Positions 17,128-24,570 of a stretch of DNA of 64,000 nt are shown here, in pieces. The notes under the pieces are model-generated. The model was given only the letters and a program-made list of their open reading frames with translations. It ran no database searches and was not told where the DNA came from. The position numbers were made by a program, and so were the translations under genes. Within the stretch, counting starts at the first letter, position 1. Every line of letters begins with the position of its first letter. Source of the DNA: Oribacterium sp. oral taxon 078 str. F0262 (lineage in GTDB: Bacteria; Bacillota; Clostridia; Lachnospirales; Lachnospiraceae). Location: NCBI RefSeq assembly GCF_000160135.1, contig NZ_GG729933.1:564816-628815 (forward strand), given 5' to 3'.

Positions 17128-17349
17128 GATTTCTCGTAATCCATTTTTTCAGTCCCTTCCGGATCCTGTCAGAGTCCGGGTTTTTGTCCGCATCCCCTTT
17201 TAGTATTTTAAAGCAAATCTTTTTATACTCCTCGGCCAGCGGGCCTTGTGCCGGAGCCCTGGACTTAAGTTCTCACAGATGTTAGGATGTATGAAAGCAG
17301 CGGGGCCTGGATGGAGGGGGCATCCCGCAGAAAAGGGGAGGGGAGTTCC

Positions 17350-18555
17350 ATGGAAAGCGGGAAAGTCAGGAGCTCGAATTTCGAGCTCCTTCGTATCGCG
17401 GCGATGTTGATGATCGTCATGTTTCACATCTTTTTGCATTGGCCGAAGGCACAGCTCACGGATATGAATTCGATCGATTTTTTCGGGAACGGCTTATTCA
17501 ATCGTCCCGAATTTTATCCGCAGCTTTGGCTCATCCATGCCGCCATGCCGCTGGGACCAGTGGGAAACGGCCTCTTCATGATGCTCTCCGGCTATTTTCT
17601 GGCCTCCAGGGAGAGGATCGATCTGGCCAGGGTTTCGCAGAAGATACTGATGCAGCTTTTTTTCGCGACCGTCCTGCTGGTCATAGCGTCGGCGCTCTTC
17701 GATTCCCTCTATAATCAGGATACAGGGATATACCTTGCCCTCATCGTATCCGGTGAGTTCAACAATGGCTGGTGGTTTATAGGATATTATTTCGTCGTGA
17801 TCGTTATCGCGGCTCTTTTTCTCAACAAGTTCCTGGCGGGACTTGAGGAAAAGCAGTACTTTACCTTCCTGATTACTCTTCTTGCCTTCGTCCAGTTCAG
17901 CTGGTCCGGGAGGCTGCTGGACGGACTGGCCTCTGAGCTTAGGACCGCGGGGATCGGAGTTTTCTTTTATGCGCTGGGGGGCTTCCTCCACAAATACCAG
18001 CCGTTTAAAGAAATAAAGCCCCGCTCATTGCTTTTTGTGATCGCTCTGGTCAACCTGTTTCATCTTCTGTCGAGCTATAATGTGACGAGAGGAAATATCG
18101 AGAGTTTTGTCAGAAATGGGGGAAACGGGGATTTCGTGCAGTTCATCGGAGAGCTCGGAAATTTCGATATCCTTGTCGTCATTCTCGTCGTCTGCCTCTT
18201 TGAAATCTTTCGGCGAATCCGCATTCCACACAGCAGAATCATAAACTTCCTGGGATCCTCTACCTTTATGATCTATCTGATCCATGAAAATGCATTCTTC
18301 TGGAGCTTATACAATATAAGGGACTGCATCACGCTTCTCTATGACCAGCCCTTCCTGCTCCTTTTGGAGATCCTGAAGTGGACTCTGCTGGATTTTCTGC
18401 TCGGTGTGTCGGCGTATACGATTTTTGGCATTCTGCTGAGGGCCGTGCGGCTCCGTAGGAAAAGAGCGGCGAGGCTTTTGGAGCCGATGGGAAAGGGGAG
18501 GATCGAGCTGGAGATCGCTTCCGCACAGAAGGCGGAGGACAGAGAGAGCCTCTAA
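17350..18555 (+). CDS. Membrane acyltransferase, acyltransferase-3 family
   Basis: 401 residues from ATG 17350, which follows AGGGGAGGGGAG; the longer frame from 17287 lacks a site. 'SSNFELLRIAAMLMIVMFHIFLH' is the acyltransferase_3 N-terminal block with the conserved Arg and His, and 'GLFMMLSGYFLAS' is the second. About ten membrane segments. It likely O-acylates a surface glycan. It shows only loose similarity to the protein at 7.0 kb and stands alone between two differently sized intergenic regions. Confidence 0.87.
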   Translation: MESGKVRSSNFELLRIAAMLMIVMFHIFLHWPKAQLTDMNSIDFFGNGLFNRPEFYPQLWLIHAAMPLGPVGNGLFMMLSGYFLASRERIDLARVSQKILMQLFFATVLLVIASALFDSLYNQDTGIYLALIVSGEFNNGWWFIGYYFVVIVIAALFLNKFLAGLEEKQYFTFLITLLAFVQFSWSGRLLDGLASELRTAGIGVFFYALGGFLHKYQPFKEIKPRSLLFVIALVNLFHLLSSYNVTRGNIESFVRNGGNGDFVQFIGELGNFDILVVILVVCLFEIFRRIRIPHSRIINFLGSSTFMIYLIHENAFFWSLYNIRDCITLLYDQPFLLLLEILKWTLLDFLLGVSAYTIFGILLRAVRLRRKRAARLLEPMGKGRIELEIASAQKAEDRESL

Positions 18556-18663
18556 TCTCATAACACAGCAGGAAAACTGATAGGGCAGGATACGCGCTAT
18601 GCGGATTGAGAAACGCATATGTAAATAAAATAGGCGATTATCATTAGAAAGCTGATGGTCATC

Positions 18664-18750
18664 ATGGCAAGAAAACATGAACCGATCAAGAAGATATATG
18701 TAGAGATGGTTCGAGAAGTGGTGGAGGAATCAGCACATGAAAACGATTGA
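18664..18750 (+). CDS. Tiny ORF overlapping the HicB-like gene
   Basis: 28 codons from ATG 18664 ('MARKHEPIKKIYVEMVREVV', then EESAHEND). They overlap the start of the HicB-like gene by 14 bp in another frame, a spacing typical of coupled toxin-antitoxin genes. It is much shorter than HicA (about 60 residues) and lacks the HicA dsRBD-like histidine motif. It may be a real micro-protein, a leader peptide or chance. Confidence 0.35.
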   Translation: MARKHEPIKKIYVEMVREVVEESAHEND

Positions 18751-19099
18751 ATATTATATGAGCCTTCCGTATCGTCTGGAAATTCTTCCGGATCCGGAGG
18801 AAGGAGGATATATAGCGCGGTATCCCGACCTTCCTGGATGTATTACGGTTGGAGATTCCATAGAGAGCGTTGCGGAAAATGCCGAGGATGCGAAGAAAAA
18901 ATGGATTGCTGCGGCTATAGAGGATGGTATTGCTATTGCGGAGCCGGTAAATACGGAAGGGTATTCGGGGCAGTTTAAACTCCGTATCCCAAAGAGCCTT
19001 CACAGGAGCTTGGCGGAGCATTTCAAAGAAGAAGGAGTCAGCGTGAATCAGTACTGTGTTTATCTGCTCTCTAAAAATGACGCACTGGAGAAAGTATGA
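18737..19099 (+). CDS. HicB-family antitoxin-like protein
   Basis: 120 residues. The N-terminal half 'YRLEILPDPEEGGYIARYPDLPG' with 'SIESVAENAEDAKKKWI' is the partial RNase-H fold of HicB. The C-terminus 'GQFKLRIPKSLHRSLAEHFKEEG' with 'VSVNQYCVYLLS' is a ribbon-helix-helix DNA-binding segment. GTGGAGGAATCAG lies before the ATG. No hicA toxin gene is adjacent, only the 28-codon frame upstream. It could be an orphan regulator. Confidence 0.85.
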   Translation: MKTIEYYMSLPYRLEILPDPEEGGYIARYPDLPGCITVGDSIESVAENAEDAKKKWIAAAIEDGIAIAEPVNTEGYSGQFKLRIPKSLHRSLAEHFKEEGVSVNQYCVYLLSKNDALEKV

Positions 19100-19202
19100 C
19101 CACGACTTGATAAACATCCTGTGATAAGAAATGGATGACAGCAGTTTGTATACCCTGTAGAAATGGGATAACCGGAATCAATCGGAATCAAATCATATCT
19201 TC

Positions 19203-19231
19203 TTGTCATATATAGAAATTCTATGTAAAAT
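19203..19231 (+). promoter_or_regulatory. Promoter with spacer palindrome ahead of AbrB-PIN pair
   Basis: TTGTCA (19203-19208) and TAAAAT (19226-19231) are separated by exactly 17 bp. The spacer contains a perfect palindrome, ATAGAA and TTCTAT around one A (19212-19224). This is the expected place for an operator bound by the AbrB-like antitoxin encoded from 19277. Boxes and palindrome are seen directly; autoregulation is inferred from other toxin-antitoxin loci. Confidence 0.7.
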
Positions 19232-19276
19232 TATAGCTAGGGATACCCTGCTTTCCCGTCTGTGGAGGTAAATGTC

Positions 19277-19549
19277 ATGGAAGGAACAGTATTTGCAAAT
19301 GATGCAAAGCTTATGTCGAAAGGACAAGTAACGATTCCGAAAAATGTGCGCAAAGCTTTAGGCGTTGAAATCGGAGACCGGATCACTTTTGTTGTGGAGG
19401 GCTCGGAAATAAGGATCATGAACTCAGCGGTTTATGCTCTAAAGAGATTTCAGGAACAGATGAAGGGAAGAGCGGAAAAACTTGGATTTAAGTCGGAGGA
19501 TGAGGTCGCCGACTGGATTATGAGATCCAGAAGAGGGGAAAACGAATAG
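19277..19549 (+). CDS. AbrB/MazE-type antitoxin
   Basis: 90 residues from ATG 19277, with GGAGG at 19264-19268. 'MSKGQVTIPKNVRKALGVEIGDRITFVVEG' is the swapped-hairpin AbrB DNA-binding domain (SpoVT/AbrB). The C-terminal half is helical and probably binds the toxin. The TAG stop abuts the ATG of the PIN gene, so both are translated together. Its base composition is AT-richer than the neighbouring genes, which suggests transfer. Confidence 0.9.
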   Translation: MEGTVFANDAKLMSKGQVTIPKNVRKALGVEIGDRITFVVEGSEIRIMNSAVYALKRFQEQMKGRAEKLGFKSEDEVADWIMRSRRGENE

Positions 19550-19954
19550 ATGAAGGTTATGATTGATACCAACATCTTTATCTCGGCGGCTCTTTTCCCA
19601 AATGGGCGATCTGCTGCTGCCCTTATGAAATCACTTAGGCCTCCCTTTGAGGCAGAGATATGTGATTATGTAATCGATGAACTTCATCGTAAATTTCAAG
19701 AGAAGTTTCCGGATAAGGCTGTCGAGCTGGAAGCATTCCTTTATACCATTCTCCAGTCGATAGAGTTTATCAAAACGCCGGAAGGAGAGTTCGCAGAAGA
19801 ATGTTTGATTCGAGATGTGAAGGATAGGCCGATCTTGAGGGCTGCGTTGAATGAGAATGTTGACCTTTTTCTTACGGGGGATAAGGACTTTCTCGAGTCG
19901 ACTGTGAGGGATCCAAAGATTATCAGCGTAAATGAGTTCCTTGAAAAGTATTAA
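19550..19954 (+). CDS. PIN-domain toxin (putative ribonuclease)
   Basis: 134 residues. The PIN-fold acidic residues can be placed at D6 ('MIDTNIF'), E44, D92 ('RDVKDRPIL') and D111/D113 ('TGDKDF'), consistent with a magnesium-dependent RNase. It resembles the 'toxin component, PIN family' group that pairs with AbrB antitoxins rather than classical VapC-VapB. It starts right at the stop of its antitoxin gene. A strong hairpin at 20012-20054 closes the unit. Confidence 0.9.
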   Translation: MKVMIDTNIFISAALFPNGRSAAALMKSLRPPFEAEICDYVIDELHRKFQEKFPDKAVELEAFLYTILQSIEFIKTPEGEFAEECLIRDVKDRPILRAALNENVDLFLTGDKDFLESTVRDPKIISVNEFLEKY

Positions 19955-20011
19955 GGAAGAGTCGTATTTTTAGATTGCTTACAAGGCATTCATGCTAGAA
20001 GATGCGGTGTT

Positions 20012-20054
20012 AAGAAGAGGCACAGGAAATTGGTGTTTTCCTGTGCCTCTTCTT
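20012..20054 (+). terminator. Long perfect stem-loop closing the AbrB-PIN operon
   Basis: A perfect 18-bp stem joins 20012-20029 and 20037-20054 around a 7-nt loop. The descending arm ends in CTCTTCTT rather than a pure T run, so termination strength is uncertain. The same hairpin separates the toxin unit from the FkbH-like operon and could insulate both. Confidence 0.75.
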
Positions 20055-20139
20055 ATGATATGATAATAACGTTTTGAGCGTATGGGAAGGAGCTTTCGGG
20101 TCGATCCGTGTCGGCTTTATTTCCGCGGGGAGGGATATC

Positions 20140-21933
20140 TTGGCAGAGGATCTTGCAAAATGGAAGGAGCTGACAAGGGATGTCAGCGATTTTTCTTCGA
20201 TGCTTAAGGCTGCGAGAAGGGCGGAGAAGCAGGGGGAGGGAGATGTTCCCCGGATCGCAGTGCTCGGGACGAACAGTATCCAGCTGATTGTGTCCGTGCT
20301 CCGCGCGCTTCTCCTTTCGGATGGGCAGAATCCGAGGATCTACGAGGGGGAGTACGATGGGATCCGGATGGATGTTCTGGATTCGGATTCCCCCTTCTAC
20401 CGCTTTGCTCCGGATTATGTCGTTTTGCTTCCGGAGCTTCGGGATATTCCGGCATATCCGGAGCTTTTCTCCTCCGAGGAGGAGACGGAGAGGATGGCAA
20501 GGGAGAGTGCGGGCTATTTTCTCGGGCTCTGCGAGAGGATCCACGAGAAGCTTCCCGCAGCGCAGATCCTTCTCTCCGATCTGGTGCTGCCCTTTTCGGA
20601 GCAGCTTGGAAATCTTGAGGCAAACTGCGGCTTTTCCAGGACCGCTTATCTTCGGAGGGTCAACGCCTTACTTGGAGCATCCCGTTCGGGCTATGTGACG
20701 ATCCTCGCCGTGGATGCGCTCGCCTCCTATGTCGGAAAGAAAAACTGGTTCGATGAGACGGCGTATTTTCTGAATAAGTCCGGCTTTTCTCTGCAGTACA
20801 TCGGGGATTTCTGCGATCTCATCCGACGTCAGCTCCGCGCCCTCTCGGGGAAGGTCAGAAAGTGCCTGGTACTGGATCTCGACAATACGCTCTGGGGCGG
20901 GACGGTCGGAGATCTCGGCTATGAGGGGATCAATCTCGATCCCAATGACGCGGTGGGGGAGGCATTTCTCGCCTTTCAGCGATACATCCTTTTACTGAAG
21001 AAGCGGGGCGTGATCCTCGCGGTATGCAGTAAGAATGAGGAGGATCTTGCGAGAGAGGCCTTCGAGAAGAACCAGCATATGGTCCTTTGCTATGATGACA
21101 TCTCCTGCTTTGTCGCAAACTGGAATGATAAGGCGTCCAATCTCCGCCTGATCTCGGAAAAGCTCAATATCGGTCTGGATTCTCTGGTCTTCTTCGACGA
21201 TAATCCAACCGAGCGGGCGATCGTGGAAAAGTTCCTGCCGGAGGTCGCGGTGGTCGATGTCCCGGAGGATCCGGCTCTCTATGTCCGGGCTCTGGACCGC
21301 TTCCACGCCTTTGACTGGCTGCAGCTCACGAAGGAGGACATCAGCCGCTCCAAATCCTATGCGGACAACCGGAAGCGGGAGGAGCTTCTGCAAAGCCTGG
21401 ATGACTACGGGGAATATCTCAGGGAGCTCGCCATGAAGGCCTCCTTCCTACCGCTTTCGGAGAATTCCAGAGAGCGCTTTTCCCAGCTCATCAATAAGTC
21501 GAATCAGTTTAATCTGAGGACGAGGCGCTACTCCGAGGCGCAGATCGGGGAGATGATGGAGGATCCCGCCTTCGGGCTCTACACGGTCTCTCTCCGAGAC
21601 CGCTTCAGTGACTATGGCATCATCGCCTGCATCATCCTTCGATCTGAGGGGAAGAGCTGCTTTATCGACAGCTGGGTGATGAGCTGCCGCGTTCTGAAAA
21701 AGGGAGTGGAAAACTATACCTTTCAAAAGATCCTCTCGCTTCTCAAAGAGCAGGGAATTTCGGAGCTGAGAGCGGAGTATCTTCCCACGAAGAAAAACCG
21801 AATGGTGGAGGGGCTTCTGCCGGAGCTCGGCTTCTCTTTGGAGGGCGAGGATGGAGAAGGAGGGAGGCGCTACCGCCTGGAGCTTCCGGGCGGAGAGATC
21901 CCCGCAGGGACTTATTACATAGAGGAGGAATGA
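20140..21933 (+). CDS. FkbH-like HAD-IIIC phosphatase/acyl-transfer enzyme
   Basis: About 597 residues from TTG 20140, preferred because GGGGAGGG lies at 20127-20134; the frame is open to TTG 20074. An N-terminal SGNH-like region is followed by a HAD domain with 'CLVLDLDNTLWGGTVGDLG' (nucleophile D246, DxDxT) and 'LVFFDDNPTER', then an acyltransferase-like C-terminal part ('LINKSNQFNLRTRRYSEAQI'). FkbH proteins take a glyceryl group from 1,3-bisphosphoglycerate and load it on an acyl carrier protein. An ACP gene follows 4 bp downstream, strongly supporting that type of chemistry. It heads a five-gene operon. Confidence 0.9.
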   Translation: MAEDLAKWKELTRDVSDFSSMLKAARRAEKQGEGDVPRIAVLGTNSIQLIVSVLRALLLSDGQNPRIYEGEYDGIRMDVLDSDSPFYRFAPDYVVLLPELRDIPAYPELFSSEEETERMARESAGYFLGLCERIHEKLPAAQILLSDLVLPFSEQLGNLEANCGFSRTAYLRRVNALLGASRSGYVTILAVDALASYVGKKNWFDETAYFLNKSGFSLQYIGDFCDLIRRQLRALSGKVRKCLVLDLDNTLWGGTVGDLGYEGINLDPNDAVGEAFLAFQRYILLLKKRGVILAVCSKNEEDLAREAFEKNQHMVLCYDDISCFVANWNDKASNLRLISEKLNIGLDSLVFFDDNPTERAIVEKFLPEVAVVDVPEDPALYVRALDRFHAFDWLQLTKEDISRSKSYADNRKREELLQSLDDYGEYLRELAMKASFLPLSENSRERFSQLINKSNQFNLRTRRYSEAQIGEMMEDPAFGLYTVSLRDRFSDYGIIACIILRSEGKSCFIDSWVMSCRVLKKGVENYTFQKILSLLKEQGISELRAEYLPTKKNRMVEGLLPELGFSLEGEDGEGGRRYRLELPGGEIPAGTYYIEEE

Positions 21934-21937
21934 TGCG

Positions 21938-22171
21938 ATGAAGACGATGGAGCTGCTCCAGGATATTTTCCGGGATGTATTTGACGATGAGGAGCTTACG
22001 ATAGGAGAGGAGACCACGGCGGCGGATATCGAGGACTGGGATTCTCTGAGCCATATGCAGCTGATCGCGGAGATCGAGAAGCGCTTCGGTGTCCGCTTCA
22101 CAACGGATGAGATCCGCTCCGCAAAGAATGTCGGGGAGTTCGCCGCCCTGATCGAGAGAAAGAAGGGATGA
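21938..22171 (+). CDS. Acyl carrier protein
   Basis: 77 residues with the phosphopantetheine site 'EDWDSLSHMQLI' (S36). It is a dedicated carrier embedded in a biosynthetic operon rather than the fatty-acid ACP, judged by its partners: FkbH-like loader before it, and hydratase and reductase after it. AGAGGAGGAATG precedes the start. Its stop overlaps the next start as ATGA. Confidence 0.92.
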   Translation: MKTMELLQDIFRDVFDDEELTIGEETTAADIEDWDSLSHMQLIAEIEKRFGVRFTTDEIRSAKNVGEFAALIERKKG

Positions 22172-22584
22172 AGCACTACAGCTACGAGAGCCTCGAGCCC
22201 GGGATGAAGGAGAGCTTCCAAAGGACCGTCACGGAAGAGATGATGGAGCTTTTCTACCGGATCAGCGGGGACAATAATCCCATGCATATGGAAGGGGGAA
22301 TCGCCAAGAGCAAGGGCTTCTCCGGGAGACTGGTCTACGGGATGCTGACGGCCTCCTTCTATTCCACGCTGGTCGGGGTCTATCTCCCCGGGGAGAAGTG
22401 CATCCTTCAGGAGCTCGATACCTCCTTTCATAAACCGGTCTATATCGGGGATCAGCTTCTGATCACAGGGACCGTCCGGGAGAAGGACGAGCTCTTTCGG
22501 AGAGTCAGAATTTCCGCTGTCATCCGAAACCAAAGAGGCGAGAGGGTTTCGAAGGCGGCAATTACGGTGGGCTTTTATGAATAA
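22168..22584 (+). CDS. MaoC-family (R)-hydratase/dehydratase
   Basis: 138 residues of a single hot-dog domain. 'YRISGDNNPMHMEGGIAKSK' carries the catalytic Asp/His pair (D35, H40) of MaoC enoyl hydratases and dehydratases, and 'GRLVYGMLTASFYSTLVG' is the second block. It would hydrate or dehydrate a 2,3-position on the ACP-bound acyl chain. It overlaps both neighbours (4 bp with the ACP gene, 8 bp with the SDR gene). Confidence 0.9.
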   Translation: MKHYSYESLEPGMKESFQRTVTEEMMELFYRISGDNNPMHMEGGIAKSKGFSGRLVYGMLTASFYSTLVGVYLPGEKCILQELDTSFHKPVYIGDQLLITGTVREKDELFRRVRISAVIRNQRGERVSKAAITVGFYE

Positions 22585-23296
22585 TATCTATCTGATCCTG
22601 GGGGCGTCTTCTGAGATCGGGAGCGCTCTGATCCGCTCTCTGAACGAAAAGGAGAGGGAGGCTCTCTTTCTCTCGCATTACCGGAGCCATCCGGATGTCC
22701 TCCGGGAAATCGAAATGAAGAACGGGAATCAGCTCCGAGCTTTACAGGCGGATCTCTCCCTTTCGGAGGAGGTGGAAGGGCTGATCGGGGAGGTGAGGGA
22801 AATCTGCTCCTCGCCGACTCACATCGTCCACCTTCCGGCGGATCTCTATGAATTTCAAAAGCTGAAGGATATCCGCTGGGAGAGCGTCCTTCACGATATG
22901 GAGCTTCAGCTCCACTCCATCATGCAGATCCTCGCGGCCTTCCTCCCTAAGATGACAAAGGGAGAGAGAAACGGGAAGGTGCTCTTCATGCTTTCTGAGA
23001 ATACGGTCGGTCTCCCCGCAAAATACACCGTAAAGTATACGGTCGGGAAGTATGCTCTCCTCGGTCTCATGCGTTCTCTGGCCTCGGACTACGAGGGAAA
23101 GCGGATCAATTTCAATGCCGTCTCCCCGAGTGTGATGGATACGAAGTTCCTTCGTAAAATCGACGAGAGACTTCTCGAAATCAGCGGCGTCCGCGAGCAC
23201 ATGCTGAAGCCCTCCGAGGTGACGCCCGCGATGGAATATCTGCTCTCCCCGGCGAGTGACAGGGTGAACGGGCAGAACCTTCTGCTCCGGGGCTAG
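22577..23296 (+). CDS. Short-chain dehydrogenase/reductase
   Basis: 239 residues. The cofactor loop is 'LILGASSEIGSALI' (G9-G15). The active site is S140 with Y154-x3-K158 ('KYTVGKYALLGLM'), and the C-terminus 'ASDRVNGQNLLLRG' is like FabG-type ketoacyl reductases. Likely job: ketoreduction of the ACP-bound intermediate. It starts inside the MaoC gene. Confidence 0.9.
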   Translation: MNNIYLILGASSEIGSALIRSLNEKEREALFLSHYRSHPDVLREIEMKNGNQLRALQADLSLSEEVEGLIGEVREICSSPTHIVHLPADLYEFQKLKDIRWESVLHDMELQLHSIMQILAAFLPKMTKGERNGKVLFMLSENTVGLPAKYTVKYTVGKYALLGLMRSLASDYEGKRINFNAVSPSVMDTKFLRKIDERLLEISGVREHMLKPSEVTPAMEYLLSPASDRVNGQNLLLRG

Positions 23297-23401
23297 AGAC
23301 CTCAGAGAGAGGAAGAGAAATCCTTTATCCCGAGGGGAGCTCAATCTGAAGTGGTGCCGGAGAGGAAAAAAGCGGGAGATTTCGTTTCGGAAGGAGAGGA
23401 A

Positions 23402-24010
23402 ATGGCAGAGAACAGAGAGCGCAGGATCGGAGATATCATAAGAGAATACCGAGAAAAAAAGATCGAGGGGCTCTTCCTCGATCTTGTGCCCTACCGGGCG
23501 GACCTTTCTTTGGAGATCGTGCGGCTTAGAAACCGGGAGAGAAATCGACACTTTCTCGCACAGAATGAGGAGATCACACCGGAGTCTCAGCTTGCCTGGG
23601 GGGAGAGCTATCTTCTCCGGGAGGACGATATCTACTGGTGCCTTTTTCGAAAGGAGGGGGATTTCATCGGGACGATCCGGCTCTATGACATCGCGCCCGA
23701 CGGCTCCTCTCTCACGCAGGGGAGCTTTATGATCGACGAGACCCGATCCGGAGAAGCGCCCTATGCGGTAGAGGCGGAGCTTCTGAGCCTGGACTTTGCC
23801 TTCGACCGGCTTAAGGTCCAAAGCGTGATCAACGAGGACCGCGCGGACAACCGGATTATGAACAGCCTTACAAAACGGATGGGATTTCGCTTTGTAAAGG
23901 ATACCGTGATCCGCGGCGCCTCCTATCATTACTACCTCTTATCGGAGGAGGATTATCGGAATAAGAGAGGGAAGGCAGAGGAGCTTCTCCGCTACTGGAA
24001 GGAGCGATAG
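23402..24010 (+). CDS. GNAT-family N-acyltransferase
   Basis: 202 residues from ATG 23402 with AAGGAGAGG upstream. The GNAT core is visible in 'FRKEGDFIGTIRLYDIAPDG' and 'LLSLDFAFDRLKVQSVINEDRADNRIMNSLTKRMGF'. Coming last in the FkbH-ACP-MaoC-SDR series, it is the obvious candidate to move the finished acyl group to an amine, for example an amino sugar of the surface glycan. Ordinary acetyl-CoA use is the alternative. A repeat array begins about 100 bp after its stop. Confidence 0.82.
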   Translation: MAENRERRIGDIIREYREKKIEGLFLDLVPYRADLSLEIVRLRNRERNRHFLAQNEEITPESQLAWGESYLLREDDIYWCLFRKEGDFIGTIRLYDIAPDGSSLTQGSFMIDETRSGEAPYAVEAELLSLDFAFDRLKVQSVINEDRADNRIMNSLTKRMGFRFVKDTVIRGASYHYYLLSEEDYRNKRGKAEELLRYWKER

Positions 24011-24109
24011 CGCCGGAAAGAGGCGGAGTCCGCCGCTGATGCCGACGGCAGCCTGCAATCCGGCATTTGAGCCGCATGCAGTATCCGGATTGTGAGACCG
24101 TGGCCCATG

Positions 24110-24493
24110 CCGCCTCGGCGCTTCGCCCGGGAGGCATCAACCGATCTCCCTTCGGGAGACAGTTCTCTTCGAGAAGTGGTCAGGTACGCTCCGAGTCTGC
24201 CTGATGGCAGACTTCTGCGCTCTTGCTTCGTCGCATCCGCAGCTCAGCGACTCGGCTTCGCCCGGGAGGCATCAGCCGATCTCCTTTCGGAAGACAGTTC
24301 TCTTCGAGAAGTGGTCAGGTACGCTCCGAGTCTGCCTGATGGCAGACTTCTGCGCTCTTGCTTCGCCGCATCCGCAGCTCAGCGACTCGGCTTCGCCCGG
24401 GAGGCATCAGCCGATCTCCCTTCGGGAGACAGTTCTCTTCGAGAAGTGGTCAGGTACGCTCCGAGTCTGCCTGATGGCAGACTTCTGCGCTTA
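24110..24493 (-). repeat. Three-copy array of 135-bp hairpin mosaic (repeat unit A)
   Basis: The block CTTCGCCCGGGAGGCATC recurs at 24121, 24256 and 24391, an exact 135-bp period. It is the reverse complement of the family at 1.8-2.2 kb. It shares CTCCC/GGGAG and TTCTC/GAGAA stems with TTC loops, and the AGTCTGCC/GGCAGACT palindrome. The spacer between units differs from that of the first array (CATCCGCAGCTCAGCG instead of a GCTTCG stem). It fills the space between two convergent genes. Frames through the array are artefacts of repetition. Confidence 0.9.
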
Positions 24494-24555
24494 CTCGCCG
24501 CGGGTCGCGGCAGCCGGAGCGAGAGCGTTCTGTACCGGGAGGACAAACGGCAGAA
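24494..24555 (-). repeat. Half copy of repeat unit B at the thiI 3' end
   Basis: On the minus strand this segment matches unit B's left half: CTGCCG, then a GTCC-like run, then AACGCTCTCGCTCC and GGCTGCCGCG. The right arm of the palindrome is missing. It lies 15 bp after the thiI stop and directly joins the unit A array, so A and B again occur together. Confidence 0.7.
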
Positions 24556-24570
24556 AAAGCAACACGGCTT

